A stretch of 64,000 nt of DNA, taken from NCBI GenBank assembly GCA_002127295.1, contig NFUV01000001.1, forward strand, positions 2,196,641-2,260,640. Direction: 5' to 3'. Positions 27,804 through 36,178 of the stretch are shown here, piece after piece. The position numbers were made by a program, and so were the translations under genes. The stretch comes from Chitinophagaceae bacterium IBVUCB2 (GTDB lineage Bacteria > Bacteroidota > Bacteroidia > Chitinophagales > Chitinophagaceae). The notes beneath the pieces were generated by a model. It was not told the origin of the DNA. It made no database searches and was given only the letters and a program-made list of their open reading frames with translations. How positions within the stretch are numbered: position 1 is the first letter of the stretch; every line of letters begins with the position of its first letter.

Positions 27804-29345
27804 TTATTCTTGAATTTCCTCTTGCTCCTGATGTTTTTCCGGTCTCATTTGCGGGAACAACAACACATCTTGTATAGAAGCCTGGTTGGTAAGTAACATA
27901 CAAAGCCTGTCCACTCCAAAGCCAATACCGGAAGTTGGAGGCATACCATATTCTAAGGCTCTCAGAAAATCATAATCAATAAACATCGCTTCATCATCTC
28001 CCCGCTCAGAAAGTTTTACCTGCTCTTCAAAACGTTCCCGCTGGTCAATCGGATCATTCAATTCACTATATGCATTTGCAATTTCTTTCCCATTTATCAT
28101 TAACTCAAATCTTTCAACCAATCCCTGCTTATCACGGTGTTTTTTTGTAAGGGGACTCATCTCCACCGGGTAATCAATAATAAAAGTGGGTTGTATGTAA
28201 TTCTTCTCGCATTTTTCACCAAAGATGGCATCTATCAATTTGCCTTTACCCATAGTATTGTCGGCTTGTATATGTAATTGCTTGCAAACCGAACGAAGTT
28301 GTTCTTCATTCATCCTGCTTACATCAAAACCCGTATGTTCATGTATGGCATCAAAAATACTGATGCGTTTAAATGGAGCTTTAAACGAAATAGTGTTTGC
28401 TCCTACAGTTACATCGGTACTGTTGCAAACATCCAATGCTGCTTTTTCCAGCAATTGTTCCGTTGTTTCCATCATCCAGAAATAATCTTTGTATGCTGTG
28501 TAAAACTCAAGGATAGTAAATTCAGGATTATGTGTTCTGTCCATTCCTTCATTGCGGAAGTTGCGGCTGAATTCGTACACCCAATCAAATCCGCCAACGA
28601 TCAATCTTTTTAAATAAAGCTCATTGGCAATACGTAAGTACAAGGGAATATCCAATGCATTGTGATGGGTAGCGAATGGTCTTGCAGCAGCACCTCCCGG
28701 AATACTTTGTAAAACAGGGGTGTCTACTTCAACTGCTCCATGTGCATTCAAAAATTCACGGATGGAATTAATAAGTTTTGTTCTTTTTAAGAATGTTTCT
28801 TTTACCGTTGGATTGATAATCAGATCAGCATATCGCTGACGATATTTAAATTCCGGATCCGTAACGGCATCAAAAGTATGCCCTTCTGCTTCTTTTACAA
28901 TTGGTAGTGGTCGAAGCGACTTGCTGAGAATAGTTAATTCCGTTACATGCACTGATGTTTCACCTGTCTTTGTAATAAAGCCGTATCCACGGATGCCGAT
29001 AATATCACCTATATCAATTAATTTTTTCCAAACAATATCATATAGTGTTTTGTCTTCACCCGGGCATATATCATCTCTCCGGATATACAATTGTATTCTG
29101 CCGGTTGAATCCTGTAATACACAAAAATTTGCTTTTCCCATATCCCGCACACTCATGATACGGCCAGCCAGGCATATATCTGAAAACTGTTCTTTTGTTT
29201 CTGATGTAAAATTTTCTTTTATAAAAACGGCGTTGCTATTAACAGGAAACAAGGGTGCTGGGTAAGGTTCAATGCCCATCATTATCAGCTCGGCTAATTT
29301 TTCCCTGCGTAGTTGCTCCTGCTCCGATAAGTGTGTTGTACTCAT
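27804..29345 (-). CDS. lysS: Lysine--tRNA ligase (class II)
   Basis: Charges tRNA-Lys. The N-terminal OB anticodon-binding domain (to about residue 150) is followed by the class II core with motif 2 FRNEGMDRTHNPEFT and motif 3 GIGFGVDRLCMLL. At 513 residues it is complete. Cytosolic and essential. It has a clear own promoter (29373-29403) just beyond a terminator of the preceding minus-strand gene. Confidence 0.97.
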   Translation of the reverse strand: MSTTHLSEQEQLRREKLAELIMMGIEPYPAPLFPVNSNAVFIKENFTSETKEQFSDICLAGRIMSVRDMGKANFCVLQDSTGRIQLYIRRDDICPGEDKTLYDIVWKKLIDIGDIIGIRGYGFITKTGETSVHVTELTILSKSLRPLPIVKEAEGHTFDAVTDPEFKYRQRYADLIINPTVKETFLKRTKLINSIREFLNAHGAVEVDTPVLQSIPGGAAARPFATHHNALDIPLYLRIANELYLKRLIVGGFDWVYEFSRNFRNEGMDRTHNPEFTILEFYTAYKDYFWMMETTEQLLEKAALDVCNSTDVTVGANTISFKAPFKRISIFDAIHEHTGFDVSRMNEEQLRSVCKQLHIQADNTMGKGKLIDAIFGEKCEKNYIQPTFIIDYPVEMSPLTKKHRDKQGLVERFELMINGKEIANAYSELNDPIDQRERFEEQVKLSERGDDEAMFIDYDFLRALEYGMPPTSGIGFGVDRLCMLLTNQASIQDVLLFPQMRPEKHQEQEEIQE

Positions 29346-29372
29346 GATTTCATTTACTTTTCAAAATTGTTG

Positions 29373-29403
29373 CAAAGGTACTGGTTTGAGAGAGGCAGTC
29401 AAA
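29373..29403 (-). promoter_or_regulatory. Promoter of lysS
   Basis: Read on the minus strand: TTTG (29403-29400), a 19-nt spacer, then TACCTTTG (29380-29373). This is a perfect match in both boxes and spacing to the Bacteroidota consensus. The start codon is 27 bases further on. Confidence 0.8.
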
Positions 29404-29408
29404 GACGA

Positions 29409-29438
29409 AAAAAGCCCCCATACTAATGGAGGCTTTTT
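29409..29438 (-). terminator. Terminator of the outer-membrane barrel gene
   Basis: Twelve-bp stem AAAAAGCCCCCA/TGGAGGCTTTTT (one C-A mismatch), 6-nt loop and flanking A/T tracts on both sides. It ends the minus-strand barrel gene and sits just upstream of the lysS promoter. Confidence 0.85.
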
Positions 29439-29455
29439 ATAAATAGATCAGTAAA

Positions 29456-30112
29456 TTATTTGTTGTTAATCAGCCAACCAAGGTTAAGTCCAAAATTGGT
29501 GTTTTTAAGATCACCTGTTGCTAAAGAGTTAGCAGGAATTAAATTTCTTAAACCCAACGTACCATTCGCAGATACGAAAAAACCACCTTTTAAACGATAG
29601 CCCATCACTAAGTTAGCACCGTAGTCAATTCCTCTGTAAGCATTAGCAACTTCGTTACCAAAGCTTAGATCAGTTTCCGTTTTTGTGCCATCACTTGTTT
29701 CGGTAACTTGTTTGCTTGGTAAATTAAAACTAAGCGTAGGGCCTACGCCAATAAAAAAACCACCAGCACTACCGCCGGTATTGTATACAAAATTAAATAG
29801 CATTTCTGCATAGCGAAGCTCAGCGCTAATTTTTGGCTGTAATACGCCTAATAACTCTTGTTCAACTTTTCCTTTTTGTATGTATTGAATAGCTGGCTGA
29901 AAACTGAATTTGCTATTTTTAATTGGGGCATCCACAAAAAAACCAACGCCAAAACCCGGAGTATATAGTCCTTTTTCTTTTACCCCATTTACAGTTCCCC
30001 GCATAGTTGCGAGGCCGCCAGTTAAGCTAAAACCCACTCTTGATTTTTGAGTAAGACCACTCATCTGGAAGCAGCAAACAGAAAGTAAGAAAATAAAAAT
30101 CGTTTTTTTCAT
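29456..30112 (-). CDS. Outer membrane beta-barrel protein (PorT-like), copy 1
   Basis: A 218-residue secreted porin-like barrel (OMP_b-brl_2 type): signal peptide (residues 1-21), then GFSLTGGLATMRG, FFVDAPIKNSKFSFQPAIQYIQKG, FFIGVGPTLSFNLP and YGANLVMGY strands. It shares these motifs in the same order with the barrel at 31749-32405, which is also 218 residues. The ATG at 30112 is chosen; the 33 upstream codons are not protein-like. It has a terminator after it and a candidate promoter about 240 bases before it. Role unknown. Confidence 0.85.
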   Translation of the reverse strand: MKKTIFIFLLSVCCFQMSGLTQKSRVGFSLTGGLATMRGTVNGVKEKGLYTPGFGVGFFVDAPIKNSKFSFQPAIQYIQKGKVEQELLGVLQPKISAELRYAEMLFNFVYNTGGSAGGFFIGVGPTLSFNLPSKQVTETSDGTKTETDLSFGNEVANAYRGIDYGANLVMGYRLKGGFFVSANGTLGLRNLIPANSLATGDLKNTNFGLNLGWLINNK

Positions 30113-30350
30113 AAACAGTATTTTTTTGGTTTGCCTACTCATATCGCTTTTCGGTTGGTGCGCCGTACTCTTTATCTGGATTTTCCGGAATCTCCTTTCA
30201 TCAGCCTCCAATGGGCTAAAATAATATTTTTCAGCATACCCCGAAATTAACCGGGATGATAAATATATTATTCTTTGCTTTTACCAGCTTTCAATTTTCG
30301 ATAAAAATTATGGTTCATTTTTTTCGTAGAAGGCTGATTTTTAGCACGGG

Positions 30351-30358
30351 CAAAGGTA
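30351..30358 (-). promoter_or_regulatory. Candidate -7 box for the copy 1 barrel gene
   Basis: TACCTTTG on the minus strand, perfect -7 match. It shares the 15-base sequence GCAAAGGTACTGGTT (plus strand) with the lysS promoter, and in both cases a terminator hairpin lies just upstream. No -33 TTTG is visible. Confidence 0.45.
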
Positions 30359-30383
30359 CTGGTTGCTGGCGGAAGAAAAAATA

Positions 30384-30420
30384 AAAAGCCCCCTCTTTAG
30401 AACTAAAGCAGGGGGCTTTT
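30384..30420 (-). terminator. Terminator of the 252-aa membrane-protein gene
   Basis: Ten-bp stem AAAAGCCCCC/GGGGGCTTTT with a further inner pairing CTTTA/TAAAG, flanked by A and T tracts. Ends the minus-strand gene at 30438. Confidence 0.85.
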
Positions 30421-30437
30421 ATAGTAAATTAAGCGAT

Positions 30438-31196
30438 TTATTGGCTGGTTTTTGGAGGTTCTTCCTCCGCTAAAGCCTTTTTTCGTTTCTTTCCATTGAT
30501 AGCACGGATGGTAATAACGAGGAGGTATACAACCAGGGCAGTTCCTCCAATGGCCACCAATATGGCACCCGCAGCAGAACCATTACACGAGAGCCCACAT
30601 GCAAGACTTGCTACAAGAGAAAGCAATCCAAGAGCTACAATCACAGAAAGGATTATCAGTGCAATTTTTCCTCCTTTTGACATATCCGTCGAATTCTTTA
30701 TGGCTTTTACTTGTTCTTTCAAAAGCTTTTTTCTTTCCTTCAACCTAAGTTTTTTCCCTTCTTCATTTTTTAATGAGGCGGAAAATGCACTAATGGATTT
30801 ATAAGTCTTCTGGCTACTATCGCCAGGTAAAGAAGTACTACTGGCTGCAGCGGCATTTTGTACCGGAATATTTCTCAGGGCTCTGAAATCACCGTTACTT
30901 ACATACACTATTATCAAAAATCCTGAAAGAGCTAATGTAAAATCACAGATCTTTTGCCATTGATAAAACCTGTCAGCTGCAATCTTTGTTTTTTGGCGTA
31001 GTGAGGGATAGGCAAGAAAGCTGATGAAATAAATACAAAGAATTACTATAAGAGCCGAGGCCGGGATAATAATACCAAGTTCATTTAATAAGGTGCCGGT
31101 TATAATACCGGTAGTAATAATTAACAGAAACGAAATGACAATAGCAATACGGGCAGATTGTTTATGGTTTTTGGCCCAGACAGAGAGCTTTTTCAT
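30438..31196 (-). CDS. Hypothetical polytopic membrane protein
   Basis: A 252-residue protein with about five hydrophobic segments (three before residue 105, two near residues 175-230), a charged central coiled-coil-prone stretch (KKLRLKERKKLLKEQVKAI, near residues 145-165) and a charged C-terminal tail. No catalytic motif is seen and the family is not recognised. It lies 20 bases after a second small membrane protein gene on the same strand. Confidence 0.7.
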   Translation of the reverse strand: MKKLSVWAKNHKQSARIAIVISFLLIITTGIITGTLLNELGIIIPASALIVILCIYFISFLAYPSLRQKTKIAADRFYQWQKICDFTLALSGFLIIVYVSNGDFRALRNIPVQNAAAASSTSLPGDSSQKTYKSISAFSASLKNEEGKKLRLKERKKLLKEQVKAIKNSTDMSKGGKIALIILSVIVALGLLSLVASLACGLSCNGSAAGAILVAIGGTALVVYLLVITIRAINGKKRKKALAEEEPPKTSQ

Positions 31197-31216
31197 ATAA
31201 TGTTGTTTTTAAGTTA

Positions 31217-31672
31217 TTAGTTCAGGTTTAATCTTAAAGATAATGCGGGATACCGGGCAGTAACAAAGGATTGCTGACGAACCAGTATACTTTTTTCCAT
31301 TTTAATAGAAGCATTAACCGCACTAGCTTTTTTTCTGTTTTTACCTGAGGCAATAAAAAGCGGAATACTAGCTGCAGTAGTTGCAAGTCCTGTAAAAAAC
31401 AGAATGGTTCCGGTATTGGAAGATTTTTCCTCTTCGGCTGTAAATAAGTTTGCAAATTGATCTGAAACCTCGTTAAAACCAACGCCGATTCCAGTTCCCA
31501 CTAAAACGGTTCCAGTAGCAATCATTACCCATGCTGCCGTTTTATTGCTCTTACTTTTTTTCAGGTAATAATCTTTTGAAAAAGGGTGAGATGGATTTTG
31601 TGGCTCTGTTTGCTGAGCCATGGAACTGGCCGCAACAAGTAATAAAACGGGGAGGAGGATGTGTGATTTCAT
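31217..31672 (-). CDS. Hypothetical secreted/membrane protein
   Basis: A 151-residue protein with signal peptide (cleavage after SMAQ), then KDYYLKKSKSNKTAAW and two hydrophobic segments (residues 47-64 and 84-104), ending in a predicted beta-strand tail. Proteins beginning with a YYLKKSKSNKTAAW-like motif recur in Bacteroidota and are uncharacterised. The ATG at 31672 is chosen as it opens directly on the signal peptide. Likely an operon with the 252-aa membrane protein. Confidence 0.7.
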   Translation of the reverse strand: MKSHILLPVLLLVAASSMAQQTEPQNPSHPFSKDYYLKKSKSNKTAAWVMIATGTVLVGTGIGVGFNEVSDQFANLFTAEEEKSSNTGTILFFTGLATTAASIPLFIASGKNRKKASAVNASIKMEKSILVRQQSFVTARYPALSLRLNLN

Positions 31673-31748
31673 TGTAGCAGTTTTAAGATTAAGAATCATT
31701 ATACATTAGTGATATAGTTAAATAGGGTACAGATTGAAACCGGGCAGA

Positions 31749-32405
31749 TTATTTTCTGTTTTTCATGCGGTTAAGCAGAAAACCGAGTTTTATTGCGATG
31801 TAATTGCTCTTCAATATGCTATTTTCATTTTTATCTGTAAAAAGATTGCTTAAGCCAAGGTTGTAATTAACAGCCAACATTAAACCATTAGGGAAGCTAT
31901 ACCCAGTTAAAAAATTAGCTCCGAAATCCATTCTTCTTAAAGTATCTTCTTTGCTATTTCCAAACTTTAGATCTGTGAAGTAAGGTTGAGTACCCTCATT
32001 ATTTTTCCGTTTTCCGGAGAGATGAAAAGCTAAAGAAGGACCGCCACCTATGAAAAAGTTTCCGGTGTTGCCCGATACATTGTACAGAAAATTAACTGTT
32101 ACCTCCATAGAATTGATGCGCAACGATGTTCTTTCTCTTATGCCCAGGTAGATTTCTCTTTCAGCAGTTCCTTTCTGCACAAAATTCAGGGCAGGCTGAA
32201 AGCTAAAGTGAGTGTTTAATGGAAAATCCACAAAAAGGCCTGCATTAATGCCGGTTTTAGAGTTTCCCTTTACACTTTCCCCATACAGTTTTGCCTTATA
32301 ATTGGCAAATACTACGCCTCCCGAAAAGCCAACTACCGGCTTCTGCGCCTGGCTTGTAATAAGAGAGCCAGTGAGAAAAATCAAGATGAACCAGGGTTGT
32401 TTCAA
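31749..32405 (-). CDS. Outer membrane beta-barrel protein (PorT-like), copy 2
   Basis: A 218-residue secreted barrel, paralogous to the one at 29456-30112: signal peptide (cleavage after QAQ, residue 21), VGFSGGVVFAN, LFVDFPLNTHFSFQPALNFVQKG, FFIGGGPSLAFHL and FGANFLTGYSF. The two copies share the fold and many strand motifs but are clearly diverged. It leads a minus-strand run of small envelope proteins and diverges from the first HTH regulator. Confidence 0.85.
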   Translation of the reverse strand: MKQPWFILIFLTGSLITSQAQKPVVGFSGGVVFANYKAKLYGESVKGNSKTGINAGLFVDFPLNTHFSFQPALNFVQKGTAEREIYLGIRERTSLRINSMEVTVNFLYNVSGNTGNFFIGGGPSLAFHLSGKRKNNEGTQPYFTDLKFGNSKEDTLRRMDFGANFLTGYSFPNGLMLAVNYNLGLSNLFTDKNENSILKSNYIAIKLGFLLNRMKNRK

Positions 32406-32483
32406 GTTTAAAAATTTAGTACTGCCAAACTATAACCCCGACGAGCAAAATGAAAATTGAATTTTGCAATTGGCGGATTATAA

Positions 32484-32500
32484 TTAGTAATTTTTACTAA
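32484..32500. promoter_or_regulatory. Inverted repeat upstream of tandem HTH regulators
   Basis: Perfect TTAGTAA-ttt-TTACTAA inverted repeat (7-bp arms, 3-nt centre) in the divergent region between the barrel gene and the first HTH regulator. Position fits an operator for one of the regulators; no copy was found upstream of the DUF4197 genes. Confidence 0.4.
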
Positions 32501-32608
32501 ATACCCCCGGAAGGATGTTGCCTTTTTGTTTAAAATCGAGTAACTTTTACAAATAGAACGGGAGTGCTCTGATTGAGATGGACTGCCGCCTGGCCTAAAG
32601 AACCTGTC

Positions 32609-33604
32609 ATGACCACCGCCAATTCACAGGATTTTTTGTTTCAGCGCATCAAAGAAATGCTGCCGCAAGACCTGTCTATGGTGGATGTAGTTTCAGAAAT
32701 ACTCCATGTAAGCAGCGACAGTGCCTATCGGCGTATCCGGGGCGAAACCCTTTTGGTATTGGAAGAGGCAAGATTGCTTTGCGATCATTTTCACCTTTCC
32801 GTTGATCAGTTATTAAATAGTACAAGCGGAACTATTCTTTTTCAAAATATAAGAATACATAACAAGGAGTACTCTTATCAAAAATATTTGTCTGGTCTTA
32901 CAGGCTTAGCGCAACACATTAATAGTTTTTTTCAAAAAGAGGTAGTTTATCTTACCAAAGACATACCGTTATTTCACAACTTCTACTATTCTCCTTTAAT
33001 TGCATTCCGTTATTTTTTTTGGATGAAAAGTATTTTACAACATCCTGACTTTACGAATAAAGCATTTGATTTTAATTGTGTTTCTCCAGAGATTGAGCAA
33101 CAGAGCCGGGAGTTAACAAAGGCCTATACTTTAATACCCTCTACAGAAATATGGAATACGGAATGTATCAATAGTAATATTTCTCAAATTGAGTTTTATA
33201 AAGAGTCGGGTCTTTTTTCTTCTGCAGCCGATGTCAGGCAGGTGTATGATGCTTTAGAAGAGACAGTACTGCATTTAAAAGCTCAAGCTGAATTAGGTTA
33301 CAAATTCATGCCCGGTGATAAATTGGAAGGAAAAAAAATTCCGTTCAGATTTTTTTATAACAGGGTGGTATTAGGTGACAATACAATACTGGTAATAACT
33401 GATCATATACGATCCGTATACCTTAATTACGATGTACTTAATTACATCTATACACGGGATGAAAAATTTTGTGGACAGGTAAATGAAGATCTGCAAAACC
33501 TTATGCGAAAAGCAACGCTTATAAGTGAGAGCAGTGAAAAGCAACGCAATATTTTCTTCAATATTTTATTATCTAAAATACAGGACAGAAAACGTAACTT
33601 ATAG
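32609..33604 (+). CDS. HTH-type regulator (BetR/XRE-like), tandem copy 1
   Basis: A 331-residue protein. The N-terminal part (residues about 10-75) has an HTH domain, with MVDVVSEILHVSSDSAYRRIRGE as its core and a second part LEEARLLCDHFHLSVDQLL. The remainder is a conserved but unnamed, mostly helical domain that its paralog also has (QKYLSGL, DIPLFHNF, IPSTEIWN, TLISESSEK). The ATG at 32609 is preferred over a TTG 12 codons earlier. A ligand or partner could bind the C-terminal domain. It is two bases upstream of the second copy. Confidence 0.75.
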   Translation: MTTANSQDFLFQRIKEMLPQDLSMVDVVSEILHVSSDSAYRRIRGETLLVLEEARLLCDHFHLSVDQLLNSTSGTILFQNIRIHNKEYSYQKYLSGLTGLAQHINSFFQKEVVYLTKDIPLFHNFYYSPLIAFRYFFWMKSILQHPDFTNKAFDFNCVSPEIEQQSRELTKAYTLIPSTEIWNTECINSNISQIEFYKESGLFSSAADVRQVYDALEETVLHLKAQAELGYKFMPGDKLEGKKIPFRFFYNRVVLGDNTILVITDHIRSVYLNYDVLNYIYTRDEKFCGQVNEDLQNLMRKATLISESSEKQRNIFFNILLSKIQDRKRNL

Positions 33605-33606
33605 CA

Positions 33607-34608
33607 ATGACAACCGGGCACATACAAGAACAGCTTTTTAAATCTATCAAAGATAAGATTGGAGAAAACCAGTCTGCCGTGGAAGAAATTGCCAAGCTTT
33701 TGGAAATTAGTACCGATAGCGCCTACCGAAGAATAAGGGGAGAAAAATCAGTTACGCTGGATGAGTTAGAAGTGCTTTGCACACACTATCGGGTATCTCT
33801 GGATAGATTAATGAATATACAGCCTAAGGGAGTTTTATTTCAAGGTGAATATCTGGATAGAAATAATTTTCAATTTGAAGAATATGTAACCAGTATGATG
33901 CATAACCTGGCATATATGAACAGCTTCAAAGAAAAATGCTTTTACTATCTATGTAAAGACCTTCCAATTTTTCACCAGTACCATATAAGAGAAATTGCCG
34001 CTTTTAAATGGTTCTTTTATCTAAAAACCTATTTTCAATTTCCCGGGTTTGAAAAGAAAAAATTTAGGTTCGCAGATCACCCTGATGAACTTTTTATACT
34101 TGAGCGGAAAGTTCTTGATCTCTATAATAAAATACCAAGCGTTGAAATGTGGAACCTTGAAAACATGAATATGTTTTTCCGGCAAATCGATTTTTATCGG
34201 GATGCTCAATTATTTGAATCAGATAAGGATATATATATATTGTATCAGGCTATGGAAAAATTATGGGATCATCTGGAACAACAAGCCGCTCTTGGATATA
34301 AGTTTAACTACGGTGATCCTGACCGCAAGCCAATAGGCGAAATTAAAATGTACTTTAACGAAGTATTGCTAGGAAATAATGATATGTTGGTAGAAATGGA
34401 TGGGGTTAGGATGAGTTATGTTACACACACCACTATTAATTTTATGCTTACTAAAGATGTTGCATTTAATGATAACATGTATCATCATATTCAAAACCAA
34501 ATGAAGCGATCTACATTAATTAGTGAAGTAAGCGAAAAAGAAAGAGCCCGGTTTTTCCGTATTATCAGGGATAAAATACTTAATCGGAAAAATGCCTTAA
34601 AGGTGTAG
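33607..34608 (+). CDS. HTH-type regulator (BetR/XRE-like), tandem copy 2
   Basis: A 333-residue paralog of the preceding gene, aligned over its full length: SAVEEIAKLLEISTDSAYRRIRGE as HTH core, then DLPIFHQYH, IPSVEMWNLE, and TLISEVSEKERARFF at the end. The pair is a tandem duplication with 2-base spacing, clearly co-transcribed. Each likely binds DNA through the N-terminal HTH. A GTAGCG/CGCTAC hairpin covers its stop codon region. Following it are two DUF4197 genes on the same strand. Confidence 0.75.
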   Translation: MTTGHIQEQLFKSIKDKIGENQSAVEEIAKLLEISTDSAYRRIRGEKSVTLDELEVLCTHYRVSLDRLMNIQPKGVLFQGEYLDRNNFQFEEYVTSMMHNLAYMNSFKEKCFYYLCKDLPIFHQYHIREIAAFKWFFYLKTYFQFPGFEKKKFRFADHPDELFILERKVLDLYNKIPSVEMWNLENMNMFFRQIDFYRDAQLFESDKDIYILYQAMEKLWDHLEQQAALGYKFNYGDPDRKPIGEIKMYFNEVLLGNNDMLVEMDGVRMSYVTHTTINFMLTKDVAFNDNMYHHIQNQMKRSTLISEVSEKERARFFRIIRDKILNRKNALKV

Positions 34609-34627
34609 CGTGGCTTGGTTTTCGCTA
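34604..34627 (+). terminator. Small hairpin after the second HTH gene
   Basis: GTAGCG and CGCTAC form a 6-bp stem with a 12-nt loop overlapping the stop codon; it lacks a strong T tract, so termination is uncertain. Confidence 0.3.
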
Positions 34628-34652
34628 CTATACATTACCAAAAATTTAAGGA

Positions 34653-35351
34653 ATGAAAAAGTTACTGGCTATTGCCCTTCTGTCAATGTCTCTAAGTAGT
34701 TGTGATGTGCTGTCTAATTTGCCTACTGTTGGCGGTGTAACAGAAGCGGAGGCCGGGCAGGGCATTAAAGAGGCATTAAGCCAGGGATTGGTGAAAGCCG
34801 TGTTGAAATTGAATAAAGAAGATGGTTTTTTTGGTGATGCGTTCTACAAAATTCTGATGCCACCTGACGCACAAAAAGTAGTGAATACCCTGCGGGATCT
34901 GGGAATGGGCAAAATGGTTGATAAAGCTATACTGTCTATCAACCGCGGCGCAGAAGATGCGGCTGGTTATGCGAAACCAATTTTTGTTGATGCCATTAAA
35001 AGCATGACACTAAGCGATGCAATTGGACTGGTAAAAAATGGTGATACCAGTGCTACTCATTTTTTTAGAGTAAAAACTACGGATAAACTGATTGCTGCAT
35101 TCACCCCCGTTATTAGAACATCATTGGACAAAGTAGATGCTACAAAATACTATGGGGATGTGATTAATACTTACAATAATTTCCCTACTACATTCAAAAA
35201 AATTAATCCAGATCTTACCTCATTCGTCACTAATAAGGCCACTAATGCTCTTTTTGACCTGGTGGCTAAGGAGGAATTAAACATCCGCCAGAATATTGCG
35301 GCCCGTACTACCGAATTATTACGAAGGGTTTTTGGTGGTGGCGTAAAATAA
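34653..35351 (+). CDS. DUF4197 protein, lipoprotein copy
   Basis: A 232-residue DUF4197 protein. The N-terminus has a lipobox ending in S-S-C (LSSCDVL, Cys near 17), so it is a lipoprotein. The conserved body includes EAGQGIKEALSQGLVKAV, GFFGDAFYKILMPPDAQ, AKPIFVDAIKSMTLSDA and the end FFPTTFKKINPDLTSFV (short stretches). DUF4197 proteins are periplasmic or outer-membrane associated with unknown function. A second copy follows after 107 bases. Confidence 0.88.
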   Translation: MKKLLAIALLSMSLSSCDVLSNLPTVGGVTEAEAGQGIKEALSQGLVKAVLKLNKEDGFFGDAFYKILMPPDAQKVVNTLRDLGMGKMVDKAILSINRGAEDAAGYAKPIFVDAIKSMTLSDAIGLVKNGDTSATHFFRVKTTDKLIAAFTPVIRTSLDKVDATKYYGDVINTYNNFPTTFKKINPDLTSFVTNKATNALFDLVAKEELNIRQNIAARTTELLRRVFGGGVK

Positions 35352-35458
35352 ACAACGTTTAAGCGCAACTAATAGCATAAAATAACGTCAAAATCTGGTC
35401 CTGTATTTTCAATAAGCAGTAGGTAGCACTATCTTGTGTCAGATTTTAAATTTCGTTT

Positions 35459-36178
35459 ATGAAAACTTTTTCTATTGCTTTAGTTGCGGGCTTTCTGTTA
35501 TCTGTAACTTCTTCTTATTCACAAATTTCATTGCCTAAAATATTGGGTGGTAATAAATCTGGTACTGGTATTACAGAGGGAGAAGCCGGACAGGGTATCA
35601 AAGAAGCCTTATCCCAAGGTGTAACGAATGCAGTGTTGAATCTGAATAAACAAGATGGTTTTTTTGGCAGCGAAATATATAAAATGCTTTTACCGCCTGA
35701 TGCTCTAAAGGCTGAAAAAACATTGCGAAATCTTGGAATGGGAGCACAGGTTGACAAAGCAATATTGGCAATTAACCGTGGCGCCGAAGATGCGGTTGGA
35801 TTTGCCAAGCCAATTTTTGTAGATGCTATTAAAGAAATGACACTAACTGACGCATTGAATATAATTAAAGGCGATAAAGACGAAGCCACTAAATATTTTA
35901 AGGATAAAACAAAGCAAAAACTTATTACGGCGTTTACTCCTTCTGTCAAAACATCTTTAGATAAAGTTGACGCAACAAAACATTATTCGGATATAATTAA
36001 TACCTATAATAAATTACCCACTACATTTAAAAAAGCAGATCCAAATCTTACTTCTTATGTAGTTGGTAAAGCTGTGGATGCTTTGTTTGACCAGGTGGCA
36101 AAAGAAGAAGCGAATATAAGAGCCAATCCTCTGGCAAGAACCACAGATATTTTGAAAAAAGTATTTGGCGGCAAATAG
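35459..36178 (+). CDS. DUF4197 protein, non-lipoprotein copy
   Basis: A 239-residue paralog of the preceding gene with the same core motifs (GEAGQGIKEALSQGVTNAV, AKPIFVDAIKEMTLTDA, TFTPSVKTSLDKVDATKHY in shorter form). It has a Sec signal peptide (cleavage after SYSQ near residue 22) but no lipobox cysteine, so it should be soluble in the periplasm while its neighbour is membrane-tethered. It converges with the OmpA-like gene with no gap. Confidence 0.88.
   Translation: MKTFSIALVAGFLLSVTSSYSQISLPKILGGNKSGTGITEGEAGQGIKEALSQGVTNAVLNLNKQDGFFGSEIYKMLLPPDALKAEKTLRNLGMGAQVDKAILAINRGAEDAVGFAKPIFVDAIKEMTLTDALNIIKGDKDEATKYFKDKTKQKLITAFTPSVKTSLDKVDATKHYSDIINTYNKLPTTFKKADPNLTSYVVGKAVDALFDQVAKEEANIRANPLARTTDILKKVFGGK

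Larger units (their letters stand above)
30113..30437. other. Intergenic region with long leader and terminator
   Basis: A 325-bp gene-free stretch. It carries a minus-strand -7 box TACCTTTG at 30351-30358 and a terminator hairpin at 30384-30420. If the box drives the barrel gene at 30112, the leader is about 235 nt and could hold a control element, but I see no known riboswitch. Confidence 0.5.
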
